This document shows, piece by piece, positions 9,399 to 17,299 of a DNA stretch of 64,000 bases. The translations under genes and the position numbers were made by a program. Source of the DNA: Acinetobacter calcoaceticus (GTDB taxonomy: Bacteria; Pseudomonadota; Gammaproteobacteria; Pseudomonadales; Moraxellaceae); the NCBI RefSeq assembly GCF_004345325.1, contig NZ_SLVJ01000003.1, forward strand, positions 124,001 to 188,000. The letters run 5' to 3'. Below the pieces are notes generated by a model. That model was not told the DNA's origin. It made no database searches and worked only from the letters and a program-made list of their open reading frames with translations. Position 1 is the stretch's first letter, and every line of letters starts with the position of its first letter.

Positions 9399-10148
9399 TT
9401 AATTGAGTGGAATCTCATTGCTGACCAAGGTGCCGTAATCATTAATTAAAGTCAGTTTGATTGTTGATGTTTGAGATACTTTATAATCTGTGGGTATTGA
9501 CCAGTTCACCGACGTTTTCGGTGCAATCATCTCATTATTTTTCAAATTCTTTTGCTGTGAGGCGTTGATAATACTCAGTTGTTGAATGTTGGCATAATAG
9601 GCGGTAGGGTTTTCAATCTGCAGTTGCTGAGTCGGCCCCTGAGTCAGTAATTTAACCCGCAATTTCTTCTGTACTTCGGTTGAATCACCCACTATATTTT
9701 TCGGACGATAAAATACTTTGACCCGATTTTTAAATACCACCATTAGGCGGTTTTCATCACTGTCTTGCTTTTTGGCTGCGGGGAACTCAGAAAAATTCAT
9801 GTAATACAGTGATTCACGGTCATTCGGAACCTGTTGCTGGCCAGTAAAAACCAGACGCACAACTTGGCTGGTGTTGGCATTCAAGCGGAAAACCTGCGGG
9901 CTGATCATAAATGGCGCCTTGGTATTTTCAATGCTTGAATTTTCATCACCCTCATCTATCCAAAGCTGAACCAGATTTGGATAGACATCTTTGTTTTGTA
10001 GTTGAATAGTTTTCTCGTTTTGACCATCGTTGAAGATGACACGGGTACTGTTCAGTACTACGCCTGCATAGGCTGTTGAGATGCTCAACAGCGCGCTCAG
10101 CAATAGGCTAGATCTAAACATAAGATTCGAAAAAACGTTCATATTCAA
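9399..10148 (-). CDS. Periplasmic pilus chaperone, downstream pilus operon
   Basis: A 249-residue PapD/FimC-family chaperone with signal peptide (to AYAG, about residue 29). Domain 1 shows TRVIFNDGQNEKTIQLQNKD, the lysine/arginine-bearing strands, YPNLVQLWIDEGDE, FRLNANTSQVVRLVFTGQ and PNDRESLYYMNFSEFPA (about 108-125), the family signature. It delivers pilins to the usher by donor-strand complementation. It lies between pilin and usher genes with about 20 bases to the usher. It is very similar over its whole length to the chaperone at 14993-15742. Confidence 0.95.
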   Translation of the reverse strand: MNMNVFSNLMFRSSLLLSALLSISTAYAGVVLNSTRVIFNDGQNEKTIQLQNKDVYPNLVQLWIDEGDENSSIENTKAPFMISPQVFRLNANTSQVVRLVFTGQQQVPNDRESLYYMNFSEFPAAKKQDSDENRLMVVFKNRVKVFYRPKNIVGDSTEVQKKLRVKLLTQGPTQQLQIENPTAYYANIQQLSIINASQQKNLKNNEMIAPKTSVNWSIPTDYKVSQTSTIKLTLINDYGTLVSNEIPLN

Positions 10149-10216
10149 TTACTGCCTTTATGCGTCTTTGTCTATTTACTTTTCAAATCATCTTGATCCG
10201 AAGATCAAGATTGCTA

Positions 10217-10756
10217 TTACTGGTAATTTAAGGTGTATTCAAGTACTGCTTTTACTGTACCTGCAGTCGCTGCGCCGCCTTCAGCGATATATTGAGCAGC
10301 AAACTCATGGCTGGTACTGGTTTCACCAACGGCAAGCTCAAGACCGGCAACATCTGTTACGCCATTGAATTTAATTGCTTTGATACCATCATTCTTTTCA
10401 GTCACTTGTATCGCAACATTGGTTGCAGCGTTGGCTTCTGACATATTACCTAAGTTACCTTTGGTGGTCACTGCATGACCTAAAAATCGTGTATTAATTT
10501 TTAATGCTTCAGTGGTTGGCGCAGTACAGTCGGTCACTTCAATTTTAAAAGGAGTGAGTCCCGCTTTTTGACCATCTGCAGCTAAGCTACTTGAAGGAAC
10601 GGTTGGGAGTAATACATTACCATTGGTTCCACCGTTGATTGTTGCTTGGCAAGTTTGGTCGGTTACTTCACCTTGAAATGTGACCGTTGGCGCTGCAACA
10701 GCAACTAATGGGGTTAATAGTGTGCTAACAGCTACAAGGGCTTTCAAACGTTTCAT
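10217..10756 (-). CDS. Major pilin subunit, downstream pilus operon
   Basis: A 179-residue type 1-like pilin. The second of two in-frame ATGs is taken as start (10756): AGG then lies about 8 bases upstream, and the length equals that of its paralog. Signal peptide ends VAVAA. The mature protein begins PTVTFQGEVTDQTCQA and has the conserved Cys pair (TDQTC and VTDCTA) that closes the Ig-like fold. The C-terminal strand VKAVLEYTLNYQ has the penultimate-tyrosine beta-zipper recognised by chaperone and usher. It is first gene of its operon, with a promoter expected in 10757-10987. Confidence 0.95.
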   Translation of the reverse strand: MKRLKALVAVSTLLTPLVAVAAPTVTFQGEVTDQTCQATINGGTNGNVLLPTVPSSSLAADGQKAGLTPFKIEVTDCTAPTTEALKINTRFLGHAVTTKGNLGNMSEANAATNVAIQVTEKNDGIKAIKFNGVTDVAGLELAVGETSTSHEFAAQYIAEGGAATAGTVKAVLEYTLNYQ

Positions 10757-10987
10757 AATCATTACCTGTTTTTTAAAATGACTTAAAGTACAATCGCTGC
10801 GCTGCGAGGGACTGTATATATATTAAGCATTTGATTATTTTCAGGATAGGCATATTGCACCCCAGTTTTTGCTTTTTAAAACAAAACATTTATACCTAGG
10901 TATTGTTGATGAATAATATTTTTAAAAATCAAAGTTATTTATTAATCAACTGGTATATATTTTCAGCAATGGTATTTGAAAAATAAT
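10757..10987. promoter_or_regulatory. Probable promoter region of the downstream pilus operon
   Basis: AT-rich DNA between the chaperone remnant of the upstream pilus unit and the downstream pilin gene. It contains TATATATATT and several A/T tracts, but no unambiguous -35/-10 pair. By eye it shows no similarity to the region in front of the other pilin gene (16349 onwards), so the two units are probably regulated separately even though their genes are close paralogs. Confidence 0.4.
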
Positions 10988-11065
10988 TCATTGCGACTTC
11001 GAAATGTCATACATGATTGCAGTAGTGTGGCCACAGATTATTCTGGAAATAGCCGCAGTCATCAT
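10988..11065 (-). pseudogene. Remnant of a third chaperone gene start after the upstream unit's adhesin
   Basis: Directly at the adhesin stop, with the same ATGA overlap as at 5465-5468, a short frame begins MMTAAISRI and stops after 25 codons. The chaperone at 4611-5468 begins MMTHALSRY. The first 24 bases of both (ATGATGACT, then a GCT, then TTTCCAGA) match almost base for base, and similarity then fades. This is most simply the stub of a deleted fifth gene, which implies that the ancestral unit had five genes. Confidence 0.5.
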
Positions 11066-12354
11066 TGTAGTTTGACCAATACGTAGGCAGTAGAGTGAAC
11101 TTTACCTGCTTGGATTGGGATATTGCCAGGCAGTTTTTTCAGTACCGCAGTGTAACGCTGCATATAGTGGTTATAACCCGAAGTGGTTGATCCGATCGGT
11201 TGTGCGCCATTGAGGGCTGGGTACCAACCTGCATTGGCACCACCACCCGTCACGCCCGGTTGACCGATAAAGTTCTGCTCTTTGCCTGAGGCACTTTTTA
11301 AAAATATACCCACGCCTTTGGCCATTTGGGGATCATCATACTGATCGGAAACCAAGGCAGTGACGCCATTTTGGGTGTTGACCAGTCCTAATTTTTTTGC
11401 AGCCGCATAGGCACCTGGTGAGGCTTGAAGTCCTAGCGCCACCTGTCGTGCTGATGTTCCACTTATGGCAGTATTGGAACACTCAATGCTGACATCAAAA
11501 TCAGCCTGAACCGATTGATTGGCTGCAAGTGCAGTGCTACTGACTGTTTCAAACAGCACCAAGGGCGTGGCATTACGTGCAACACAAGTTGGGTCATTAT
11601 AGAGGTGGTTACCACCTTTATACATGCTGTATGCAAAGCCATTTAATGCGCCCCAAAACAAAAAGCGGTATGCACTGTCCTCACCAGGTTGATCATGGGT
11701 AAGTCCAGGCCCCTTGAGTTGAATATAGGCATTGGGTTGATGGCAAGCACTATATGGGCCTGTTGCTATGGTTACGTTGCCACAGAATGCAGAGGTTGAA
11801 CCGCTATAAGGCGGAATGTTACTCACTCGATAAACCTCAGCTCGCATGGTTGGGAGGTCTTTTAAACGAATTTGGATTCGGCCACGCGAGCTGATGCCAT
11901 AGCTTTTCACTGGCATTGATTTCCAATACCGTGTTAAGACCACATTATCCATGGTTTGTTTTATACCGATATAGCGAAAGTAAGTGGCGTAGACATCGGG
12001 TAGACCGTCCTGAGCGCCAATATCCCAAAACCCACCAAAGATGTCATCGCCGTTGGTGGCGACCAGAAACTCGATATTGGGTAGATCAACCCGATCACAT
12101 TCCCACAATACCGTTTCTGCATTCGCTGAAGCCCAATTATAGTTTGTGGGGGGCACAACGGCACTTGCCAACAGTGTGCCCACAGGTTGTAAATAGGTAC
12201 TGCTGATATTGATGCTACCAAAAGGAATCGCAGCAGCAGCGCCATCCCCAGTATGTGTCGTCCCCATAAGTGAACAGTACGCTTGCGCAGAGCGAGCATT
12301 TAAACTGCTCAGTACCAGCAATGTAGACATTAGCACCAAGATTTTAGAGTTCAT
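11062..12354 (-). CDS. Tip adhesin / minor fimbrial protein, upstream pilus operon
   Basis: A 430-residue secreted protein paralogous to the adhesin at 5465-6760. Signal peptide is about residues 1-25 (ending SAQAY). The N-terminal domain starts CSLMGTTHTGDGAAAAIPFG and shares the scaffold (YLQPVGTLL, VVPPTNY, LPNIEFLVATNGDD, YIQLKGPG) with its paralog but differs in many loops. From about residue 290 the two are nearly identical (QVALGLQASPGAYAAAKKLG, SDQYDD, FIGQPGVTGGGANAGWYP). This fits a variable receptor-binding half on a conserved pilin half. The start lies 1 base after the usher stop. Confidence 0.82.
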   Translation of the reverse strand: MNSKILVLMSTLLVLSSLNARSAQAYCSLMGTTHTGDGAAAAIPFGSINISSTYLQPVGTLLASAVVPPTNYNWASANAETVLWECDRVDLPNIEFLVATNGDDIFGGFWDIGAQDGLPDVYATYFRYIGIKQTMDNVVLTRYWKSMPVKSYGISSRGRIQIRLKDLPTMRAEVYRVSNIPPYSGSTSAFCGNVTIATGPYSACHQPNAYIQLKGPGLTHDQPGEDSAYRFLFWGALNGFAYSMYKGGNHLYNDPTCVARNATPLVLFETVSSTALAANQSVQADFDVSIECSNTAISGTSARQVALGLQASPGAYAAAKKLGLVNTQNGVTALVSDQYDDPQMAKGVGIFLKSASGKEQNFIGQPGVTGGGANAGWYPALNGAQPIGSTTSGYNHYMQRYTAVLKKLPGNIPIQAGKVHSTAYVLVKLQ

Positions 12355-12355
12355 T

Positions 12356-14971
12356 TTATTTTTCCGCCATACAGTTTTTTTCTAGACGAATCAGTGATTG
12401 TTCCAGATCCTGAGTTGATAGTTTATAAGCAATTTGACATTGCTGCTGTGTTTGTTCACCCCAGACCACTTGCAGTCGTCCCGCTGTAGCTTCAGCACGG
12501 ATAAATATTTGTCCATTTTGCCCGACCATAGCGATGGTTTGACCTGAAGTATCGATCACATCGGCACCTAACGGCAGATATTCACCATTTTCAAATTTGG
12601 CTTGGATCAACATTGGATAGCCGATTCGAGTTTTAAACACTAGTTTAGGGGTACTGCCAGCGTAGGGAGCCACACGCAGTTCTTGGGTTTCGATTTCCAC
12701 ACGTTCTGAAATCCCTGTAGGATCTAAAGAGAGGGTGTTGTAGCGATAAGGAGATATGGAGGCTAATAAGGCATAGCCCTGACGGTTAATCCGAGTTGCT
12801 TGGCCATTGAAGAGTCTGGCACCTTCAGCGCCTTTGGCTTCAATCAATGCAAAGGTATCACTCAGATAAGGTCCGAAAGTGACCCCACCAGAATGCACAG
12901 CTAAGGCACCTTGGATATTGCCAGAAACCTGCCAGAAATCTTTAGCCGTTGACGCATTGGCTGCCAGCGTTACTGAGTCTAAGCGTTTATTTAAGCTAGC
13001 ATTCCATACGGTTGACTTCATGGATTGATCATGACCCACACCCAAGGTGTAGTTTAGTTTTTGATCTTTTCCGACTGTGCCAGATAGACTGGTTTGGTAG
13101 TAATCTTCACTATTATTACGCCGTGAATAAGAAAAATCGATATTTTGAGCAGGACGTTTTTTGCTTCGACCCAAAGGAAAACTCAAGCTGATATTCAGTG
13201 AAGTATCGGTATTGGATTGTTTTTCAACATTGGCTACAGGCTGATTCAAGCTTGAATCATTGGGATAGCTTTGACCACTATAGGCATTTTTGTAATCATA
13301 ATACTGACGAATCAGGGACATATTAAGATTAATACCATTTGGGAAAAATTTGTTATAACCAATCTGGGCTTGGATGTCATTGTCACGACCATCTCGATAG
13401 GATTGCACTGCACCAGAAGCAAACAGGGTTCCATACTGCGCAAGACTTTGGTTTAAAGTCACTTCAAATCTAGAGCGTTGCTTGTAGGTGTATGAACTCC
13501 AAGCTTGCTGGTTTTTCTCTGCAGCTCGAACCCCGATGACATCGCCTAGATCTCGGTAACCTTGAGTGGAATAGCGATAGCCTGCAAGTGAAATCGTGGT
13601 GTTGGTCGGTTGAATGGTTTTGCTATAGGTCAGGTTGGCCATCCAACCTTGCAGGCGACCTTGCTCACCAACTTCGGCATTGGAATAGGTTAAGTTACTT
13701 CCAAATGCACCAATACTAGAGATATAGGTGCTGCCCAAGAGTAGTGCTTGATAGTCTTCTGCAATTCGCAACCCTGTATTGACTGTAACCGAGTTACTTA
13801 AACCACGTTGGTAACTAAAATCGGAGAAATAGATGTCTTCACCCAGATCTCGTGTTTGACCCAGGTTAAAGTCATAGCGCTGCGCACCGGCACGCAGTGA
13901 TTCAGGGACTGCAGAAAAGGGCACGTTAAATTGGGTCGTGGTTCCATCGGCTTCTTGGACTTTAACGGTCAAATTGCCACTGTAATTGGTTGGATAGAGA
14001 TCGGAAATTTTAAACGAACCGGGTGCGACGTTGGTTTGATAGATTTCTCTATTGTTTTGGTAGACCGAAACTTTGGCATTGCTTTGTGCAACGCCTTGGA
14101 TGATCGGTGCATAGCCACGCATGGAATCAGGTAGCATCCGCTCATCAAAAGACAGATTGAGGCCATTAAAGCTGAGTCCAGAAAAAAACTGTCCAGTACT
14201 ATACAGTTGGCCAAAATGAGCAACGCCATGAATCGATTCGATCGGGCGTGAAACAGCACTGCGTAGATTGGTCCATTGCGTTCCACGCTCCTGGTTATAA
14301 CTCAAGTTACTCTGTTGGCGATATTGCCACTTACCGAAATTGACCCCACCATCGAGTGCTACAAATGCCGCAGATTGATTCATGGTCTGATGATTATTAT
14401 CTACCGCGCTATGATAATAGTTCGCTGTATAGTTAACAAAGCCAATGCTATTGCCCGATTCTAAATCGGCTGGATTGACGTAGCCACGAGGTAGATTGAG
14501 CATTTCGCTTTGAGGAATACTCAGGTCAAGACGCATTTTATTAAAATCAAAATGGCTGTGGCTAGTTTCGATCAGATCGGAAAGATAAGCACACTGACTC
14601 GAGGCCTGAAATACTTTTTCAGTACGATACTTTTCAGCCAGACCGAGTTGACCCCAAACATCAGCAGTAAAACATGCTTCTACTTTCTGCCGAGTATGTT
14701 CATTAAACGCTAATTCCATACGTCGAATAAATGTGCCATTTACATAGAGATTGACCTTGTACAGTCCTGGTAGCACTGATTTTTGTTGGGTGATTTTTTC
14801 GACTAAGGCAATGTGTTGACTAGATTGGTTTCTAAATAATGCTGGATCAAAAACATAATCATCATGTTCATCTACTGATTCTGCAGCCGCGAAGCTATAT
14901 CCATAACCCATGAAGTTACAAAACAGAAAAATGGATAATACTCGTCCTTGGGCAAGTTTAAATGCCAGCAT
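12356..14971 (-). CDS. Outer-membrane fimbrial usher, upstream pilus operon
   Basis: An 871-residue usher, colinear and highly similar to the one at 6763-9378. The start is placed at the second ATG (MLAFKLAQG, 14971) because it matches the paralog in length and in distance from the shared GAGCTC sequence upstream; an ATG two codons earlier is possible. The N-terminal domain (FDPALFRNQSSQHIALVEK), barrel, plug and C-terminal domains are all present, as is the terminal Cys pair (QQCQIAY and EKNCMAEK). Its signal peptide has no Cys at the cleavage region, unlike the other usher. The most variable stretch is an extracellular-type loop near residues 575-600. Confidence 0.95.
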   Translation of the reverse strand: MLAFKLAQGRVLSIFLFCNFMGYGYSFAAAESVDEHDDYVFDPALFRNQSSQHIALVEKITQQKSVLPGLYKVNLYVNGTFIRRMELAFNEHTRQKVEACFTADVWGQLGLAEKYRTEKVFQASSQCAYLSDLIETSHSHFDFNKMRLDLSIPQSEMLNLPRGYVNPADLESGNSIGFVNYTANYYHSAVDNNHQTMNQSAAFVALDGGVNFGKWQYRQQSNLSYNQERGTQWTNLRSAVSRPIESIHGVAHFGQLYSTGQFFSGLSFNGLNLSFDERMLPDSMRGYAPIIQGVAQSNAKVSVYQNNREIYQTNVAPGSFKISDLYPTNYSGNLTVKVQEADGTTTQFNVPFSAVPESLRAGAQRYDFNLGQTRDLGEDIYFSDFSYQRGLSNSVTVNTGLRIAEDYQALLLGSTYISSIGAFGSNLTYSNAEVGEQGRLQGWMANLTYSKTIQPTNTTISLAGYRYSTQGYRDLGDVIGVRAAEKNQQAWSSYTYKQRSRFEVTLNQSLAQYGTLFASGAVQSYRDGRDNDIQAQIGYNKFFPNGINLNMSLIRQYYDYKNAYSGQSYPNDSSLNQPVANVEKQSNTDTSLNISLSFPLGRSKKRPAQNIDFSYSRRNNSEDYYQTSLSGTVGKDQKLNYTLGVGHDQSMKSTVWNASLNKRLDSVTLAANASTAKDFWQVSGNIQGALAVHSGGVTFGPYLSDTFALIEAKGAEGARLFNGQATRINRQGYALLASISPYRYNTLSLDPTGISERVEIETQELRVAPYAGSTPKLVFKTRIGYPMLIQAKFENGEYLPLGADVIDTSGQTIAMVGQNGQIFIRAEATAGRLQVVWGEQTQQQCQIAYKLSTQDLEQSLIRLEKNCMAEK

Positions 14972-14992
14972 AGTCATAGAGCTCAGATAAAG

Positions 14993-15742
14993 TTAATTCA
15001 GTGGAATTTCGTTACTTAGCAAACTTCCATAATCATTAATCAGGTTAAATTTAATTTTCGATTGTTGAGAATCCTTATAATTCGTGGGTACATCCCAAGT
15101 TACACTGCTTTTAGGCGCAATCATTTCATTGCGCTTAACAACAATATCTTGCGCTGCTGTTTGAATACTGAGTTGTTGAATATTTGCAAAATAGGCTGTT
15201 GGGTTTTCGATATGAAGTTGATGGCTGGTCCCTTGAGTGTGCAATTTCATCTGTAGTTTTGTTTGCACATCGCTGGCATTGCCCATGATATTTTTCGGGC
15301 GGTAAAATACTTTAACTCGGTTGTTAAATACCACCATTAAGCGGTTTTCATCACTGTCTTGTTTCTTGGCTGCAGGAAACTCAGAAAAGTTCATGTAGTA
15401 CAGTGATTCTCGATCATTCGGAACTTGTTGCTGACCCGTAAAGACAAGACGCACAATTTGACTGGTATTGGCGTTTAAGCGAAATACCTGAGGGCTGATC
15501 ACAAAGGGGGCTTGAGCAGTTTCAATACTTGAGCTCACATCACCTTCATCTATCCAAAGCTGAATCAGATTTGGATAGTGATCTTTATTTTGTAATTGAA
15601 TGGTTTTTTCTTTTTGACCATCGTTAAAAATCACCCGTGTACCATTGAGGACAACGCCAGCATAGGCTGTTGATACGCTCAACAGGCTAGCCAGTAACAC
15701 GCTTGATTTAAGCAAATGCTGAGAAAAAACCTTCATATTCAA
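14993..15742 (-). CDS. Periplasmic pilus chaperone, upstream pilus operon
   Basis: A 249-residue PapD/FimC-family chaperone, full-length paralog of 9399-10148. Signal peptide to AYAG. Signature segments are TRVIFNDGQKEKTIQLQNKD, FRLNANTSQIVRLVFTGQ and PNDRESLYYMNFSEFPAAKK, ending NDYGSLLSNEIPLN. The usher follows after about 20 bases and the pilin precedes it by about 65, so the three are co-transcribed. Differences from the paralog are spread mainly over domain 2, which suggests ordinary divergence rather than recent conversion. Confidence 0.95.
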   Translation of the reverse strand: MNMKVFSQHLLKSSVLLASLLSVSTAYAGVVLNGTRVIFNDGQKEKTIQLQNKDHYPNLIQLWIDEGDVSSSIETAQAPFVISPQVFRLNANTSQIVRLVFTGQQQVPNDRESLYYMNFSEFPAAKKQDSDENRLMVVFNNRVKVFYRPKNIMGNASDVQTKLQMKLHTQGTSHQLHIENPTAYFANIQQLSIQTAAQDIVVKRNEMIAPKSSVTWDVPTNYKDSQQSKIKFNLINDYGSLLSNEIPLN

Positions 15743-15808
15743 TTACTACCTTGGTGCGTCTATACTTTAATTATTTTAGATATGCTTGGTCCGAAGACCT
15801 AAGCACGC

Positions 15809-16348
15809 TTATTGGTAGCTCAATGTATATTCGACAACGGCTTTAACCGCACCAGCACTCGCTGCGCCACCTTCAGCGATATATTGAGCAGCAAATTCAT
15901 GACTGGTACTGGTTTCGCCTACTGGGAGTTCAAGACCAGCAACGTCTGTTACGCCGTTGAAGCTGACTGCTTTCACGCCATCAGCCTGTTCAGTCACTTG
16001 AATCGCAACGTTGGCTGCAGGGTTGGTTTCTGCAATATTACCGAGGTTGCCATTAGTCGTTACCGCGTGACCTAAAAAACGAGTATTAATTTTTAATGCA
16101 GATGTCGCTGGTGCAGTACAGTTGCTCACTTCAATTGTGAATGGTGTAAGTCCAGCCTTTTGACCATCAGCTGCTAAGCTGCTTGATGGAACTGTAGGAA
16201 GTAGAACATTACCATTTGTTCCGCCGTTAATAGATGCTTCACAAGTTTGGTCAGTTACTTCACCTTGGAAAGTAACTGTAGGTGCTGCAAAAGTGGCTAA
16301 AGGGGCTAACAATGCACTAACTGCGACTAAAGCTTTTAATTTTTTCAT
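15809..16348 (-). CDS. Major pilin subunit, upstream pilus operon
   Basis: A 179-residue pilin, start at the second of two adjacent ATGs (16348), where AGGA is about 7 bases upstream. Signal peptide ends ATFAA; the mature start is PTVTFQGEVTDQTCEA. The Cys pair (DQTC and VSNCTA) and the C-terminal beta-zipper (VKAVVEYTLSYQ) are intact. It is closely similar to the pilin at 10217-10756. It is the first gene of the upstream operon, with a 340-base AT-rich region before it. The mature subunits probably could co-polymerise, but this cannot be judged from sequence. Confidence 0.95.
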   Translation of the reverse strand: MKKLKALVAVSALLAPLATFAAPTVTFQGEVTDQTCEASINGGTNGNVLLPTVPSSSLAADGQKAGLTPFTIEVSNCTAPATSALKINTRFLGHAVTTNGNLGNIAETNPAANVAIQVTEQADGVKAVSFNGVTDVAGLELPVGETSTSHEFAAQYIAEGGAASAGAVKAVVEYTLSYQ

Positions 16349-16692
16349 CATGACATCCTAAATAAGTAAAGATTTACAGTGGCGATCACCGTAACTTGTG
16401 ATTCCATTTACATAGTAGAGGATAAATTTGTATAAATATTGTGCCATTCCACAGCATGAGTTGTGATTTAAAACAATTCATCGAGTAAATAGTGTTTTTG
16501 CTCTAAAAATTTATTTTTATTAATGGTTTTTATATAATTCATCATCAAGCGGATCTTGATAAATGCTTTTGATGATCCATTTTTTGTTTTTTTTGTGTAA
16601 AAAATTTTGCGACCTAAGTTTATAAATTTGTAATTTCAAATATTCTATTTCAATAACCGCTGTAGAAGAAATAAAGCAACATACAAGCTGGG
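16349..16692. promoter_or_regulatory. AT-rich control region upstream of the pilus operon
   Basis: This region separates the pilin gene from the small membrane-protein gene. It holds an interrupted inverted repeat, ATCATCAA (16541-16548) with TTGATGAT (16569-16576), flanking a GGATC/GATCC pair. I see no fimS-like long inverted repeats that would mark an invertible promoter, and no RNA gene. The operon promoter must lie here, but no clear -35/-10 can be assigned. Confidence 0.4.
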
Positions 16693-17160
16693 TTATTTGA
16701 CTATAAGGGTCGCGATCAGGATAAAAATTCCGAGCAAAATTAAATAATCTTTACGGCGCATGTCGGCAAGCTGAAAGATTGAAAAATACAGCGCACTCAA
16801 AAATAAGATCACAAAGATCCAGATCACGGCGACTTGGTTGTATAAATACGCAGTCGAACTCAAGCAGATAAAGATGATTGAGCTGGAGAGCCAATAACAG
16901 CAGGCCAATAGAAACTTACCCAGTCTGAGATAAGCGACCGCTGCATTGAGTCGCGGCAGGCTAATCGCAAGGATGATCAGTCCTGCAATCGCCCCAATGC
17001 TCACCACAATTAAGTAAAATAATCCCGACATGTCTTTGGGTTGTGGGGGATATGGATAGCGTTGCATGAGCATATAAGCTGCAATAATGCCCAGCAGGTG
17101 CAACACGCTTAAGATCATGTCGTTGCGGTAATAAAACCGCAGAGTTGGAAAGCATTTCAT
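16693..17160 (-). CDS. Four- to five-helix inner-membrane protein of unknown function
   Basis: The frame opens at a TTG at 17178, but the ATG at 17160 is preferred; a shorter form from a later ATG is also possible, as no strong ribosome site is seen for any start. The 155-residue product consists mostly of hydrophobic segments: about 15-32, 45-70, 83-107, 110-130 and 138-155. No domain is recognised. It lies downstream of glyS in the same direction but beyond a strong terminator, so it is probably transcribed separately or by read-through. Confidence 0.6.
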   Translation of the reverse strand: MKCFPTLRFYYRNDMILSVLHLLGIIAAYMLMQRYPYPPQPKDMSGLFYLIVVSIGAIAGLIILAISLPRLNAAVAYLRLGKFLLACCYWLSSSIIFICLSSTAYLYNQVAVIWIFVILFLSALYFSIFQLADMRRKDYLILLGIFILIATLIVK

Positions 17161-17224
17161 AGGGGGCGTCGAAATCAAAAAATAAAGTCAGTATCGGGCG
17201 TTTAAAAGTTGGTATTGGGCGATA

Positions 17225-17254
17225 AAAAACCCCGCTAGATCTAGCAGGGTTTTG
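17225..17254 (-). terminator. Rho-independent terminator of glyQS
   Basis: On the minus strand, CCCTGCTAGA pairs with TCTAGCGGGG (one G-T wobble) and is followed by TTTTTTA. It lies about 45 bases after the glyS stop and before the small membrane-protein gene. Confidence 0.8.
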
Positions 17255-17299
17255 CAACGGATTTCTAAACGCTGTAACGTCACTAATGCTGTAATGCGA

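Noticed and set aside
16541-16576. The inverted repeat before the pilin gene considered as an invertible fimS-type switch
   Set aside because: The arms are only 8 bases and 20 bases apart, too close for an invertible promoter, and no recombinase gene is nearby.
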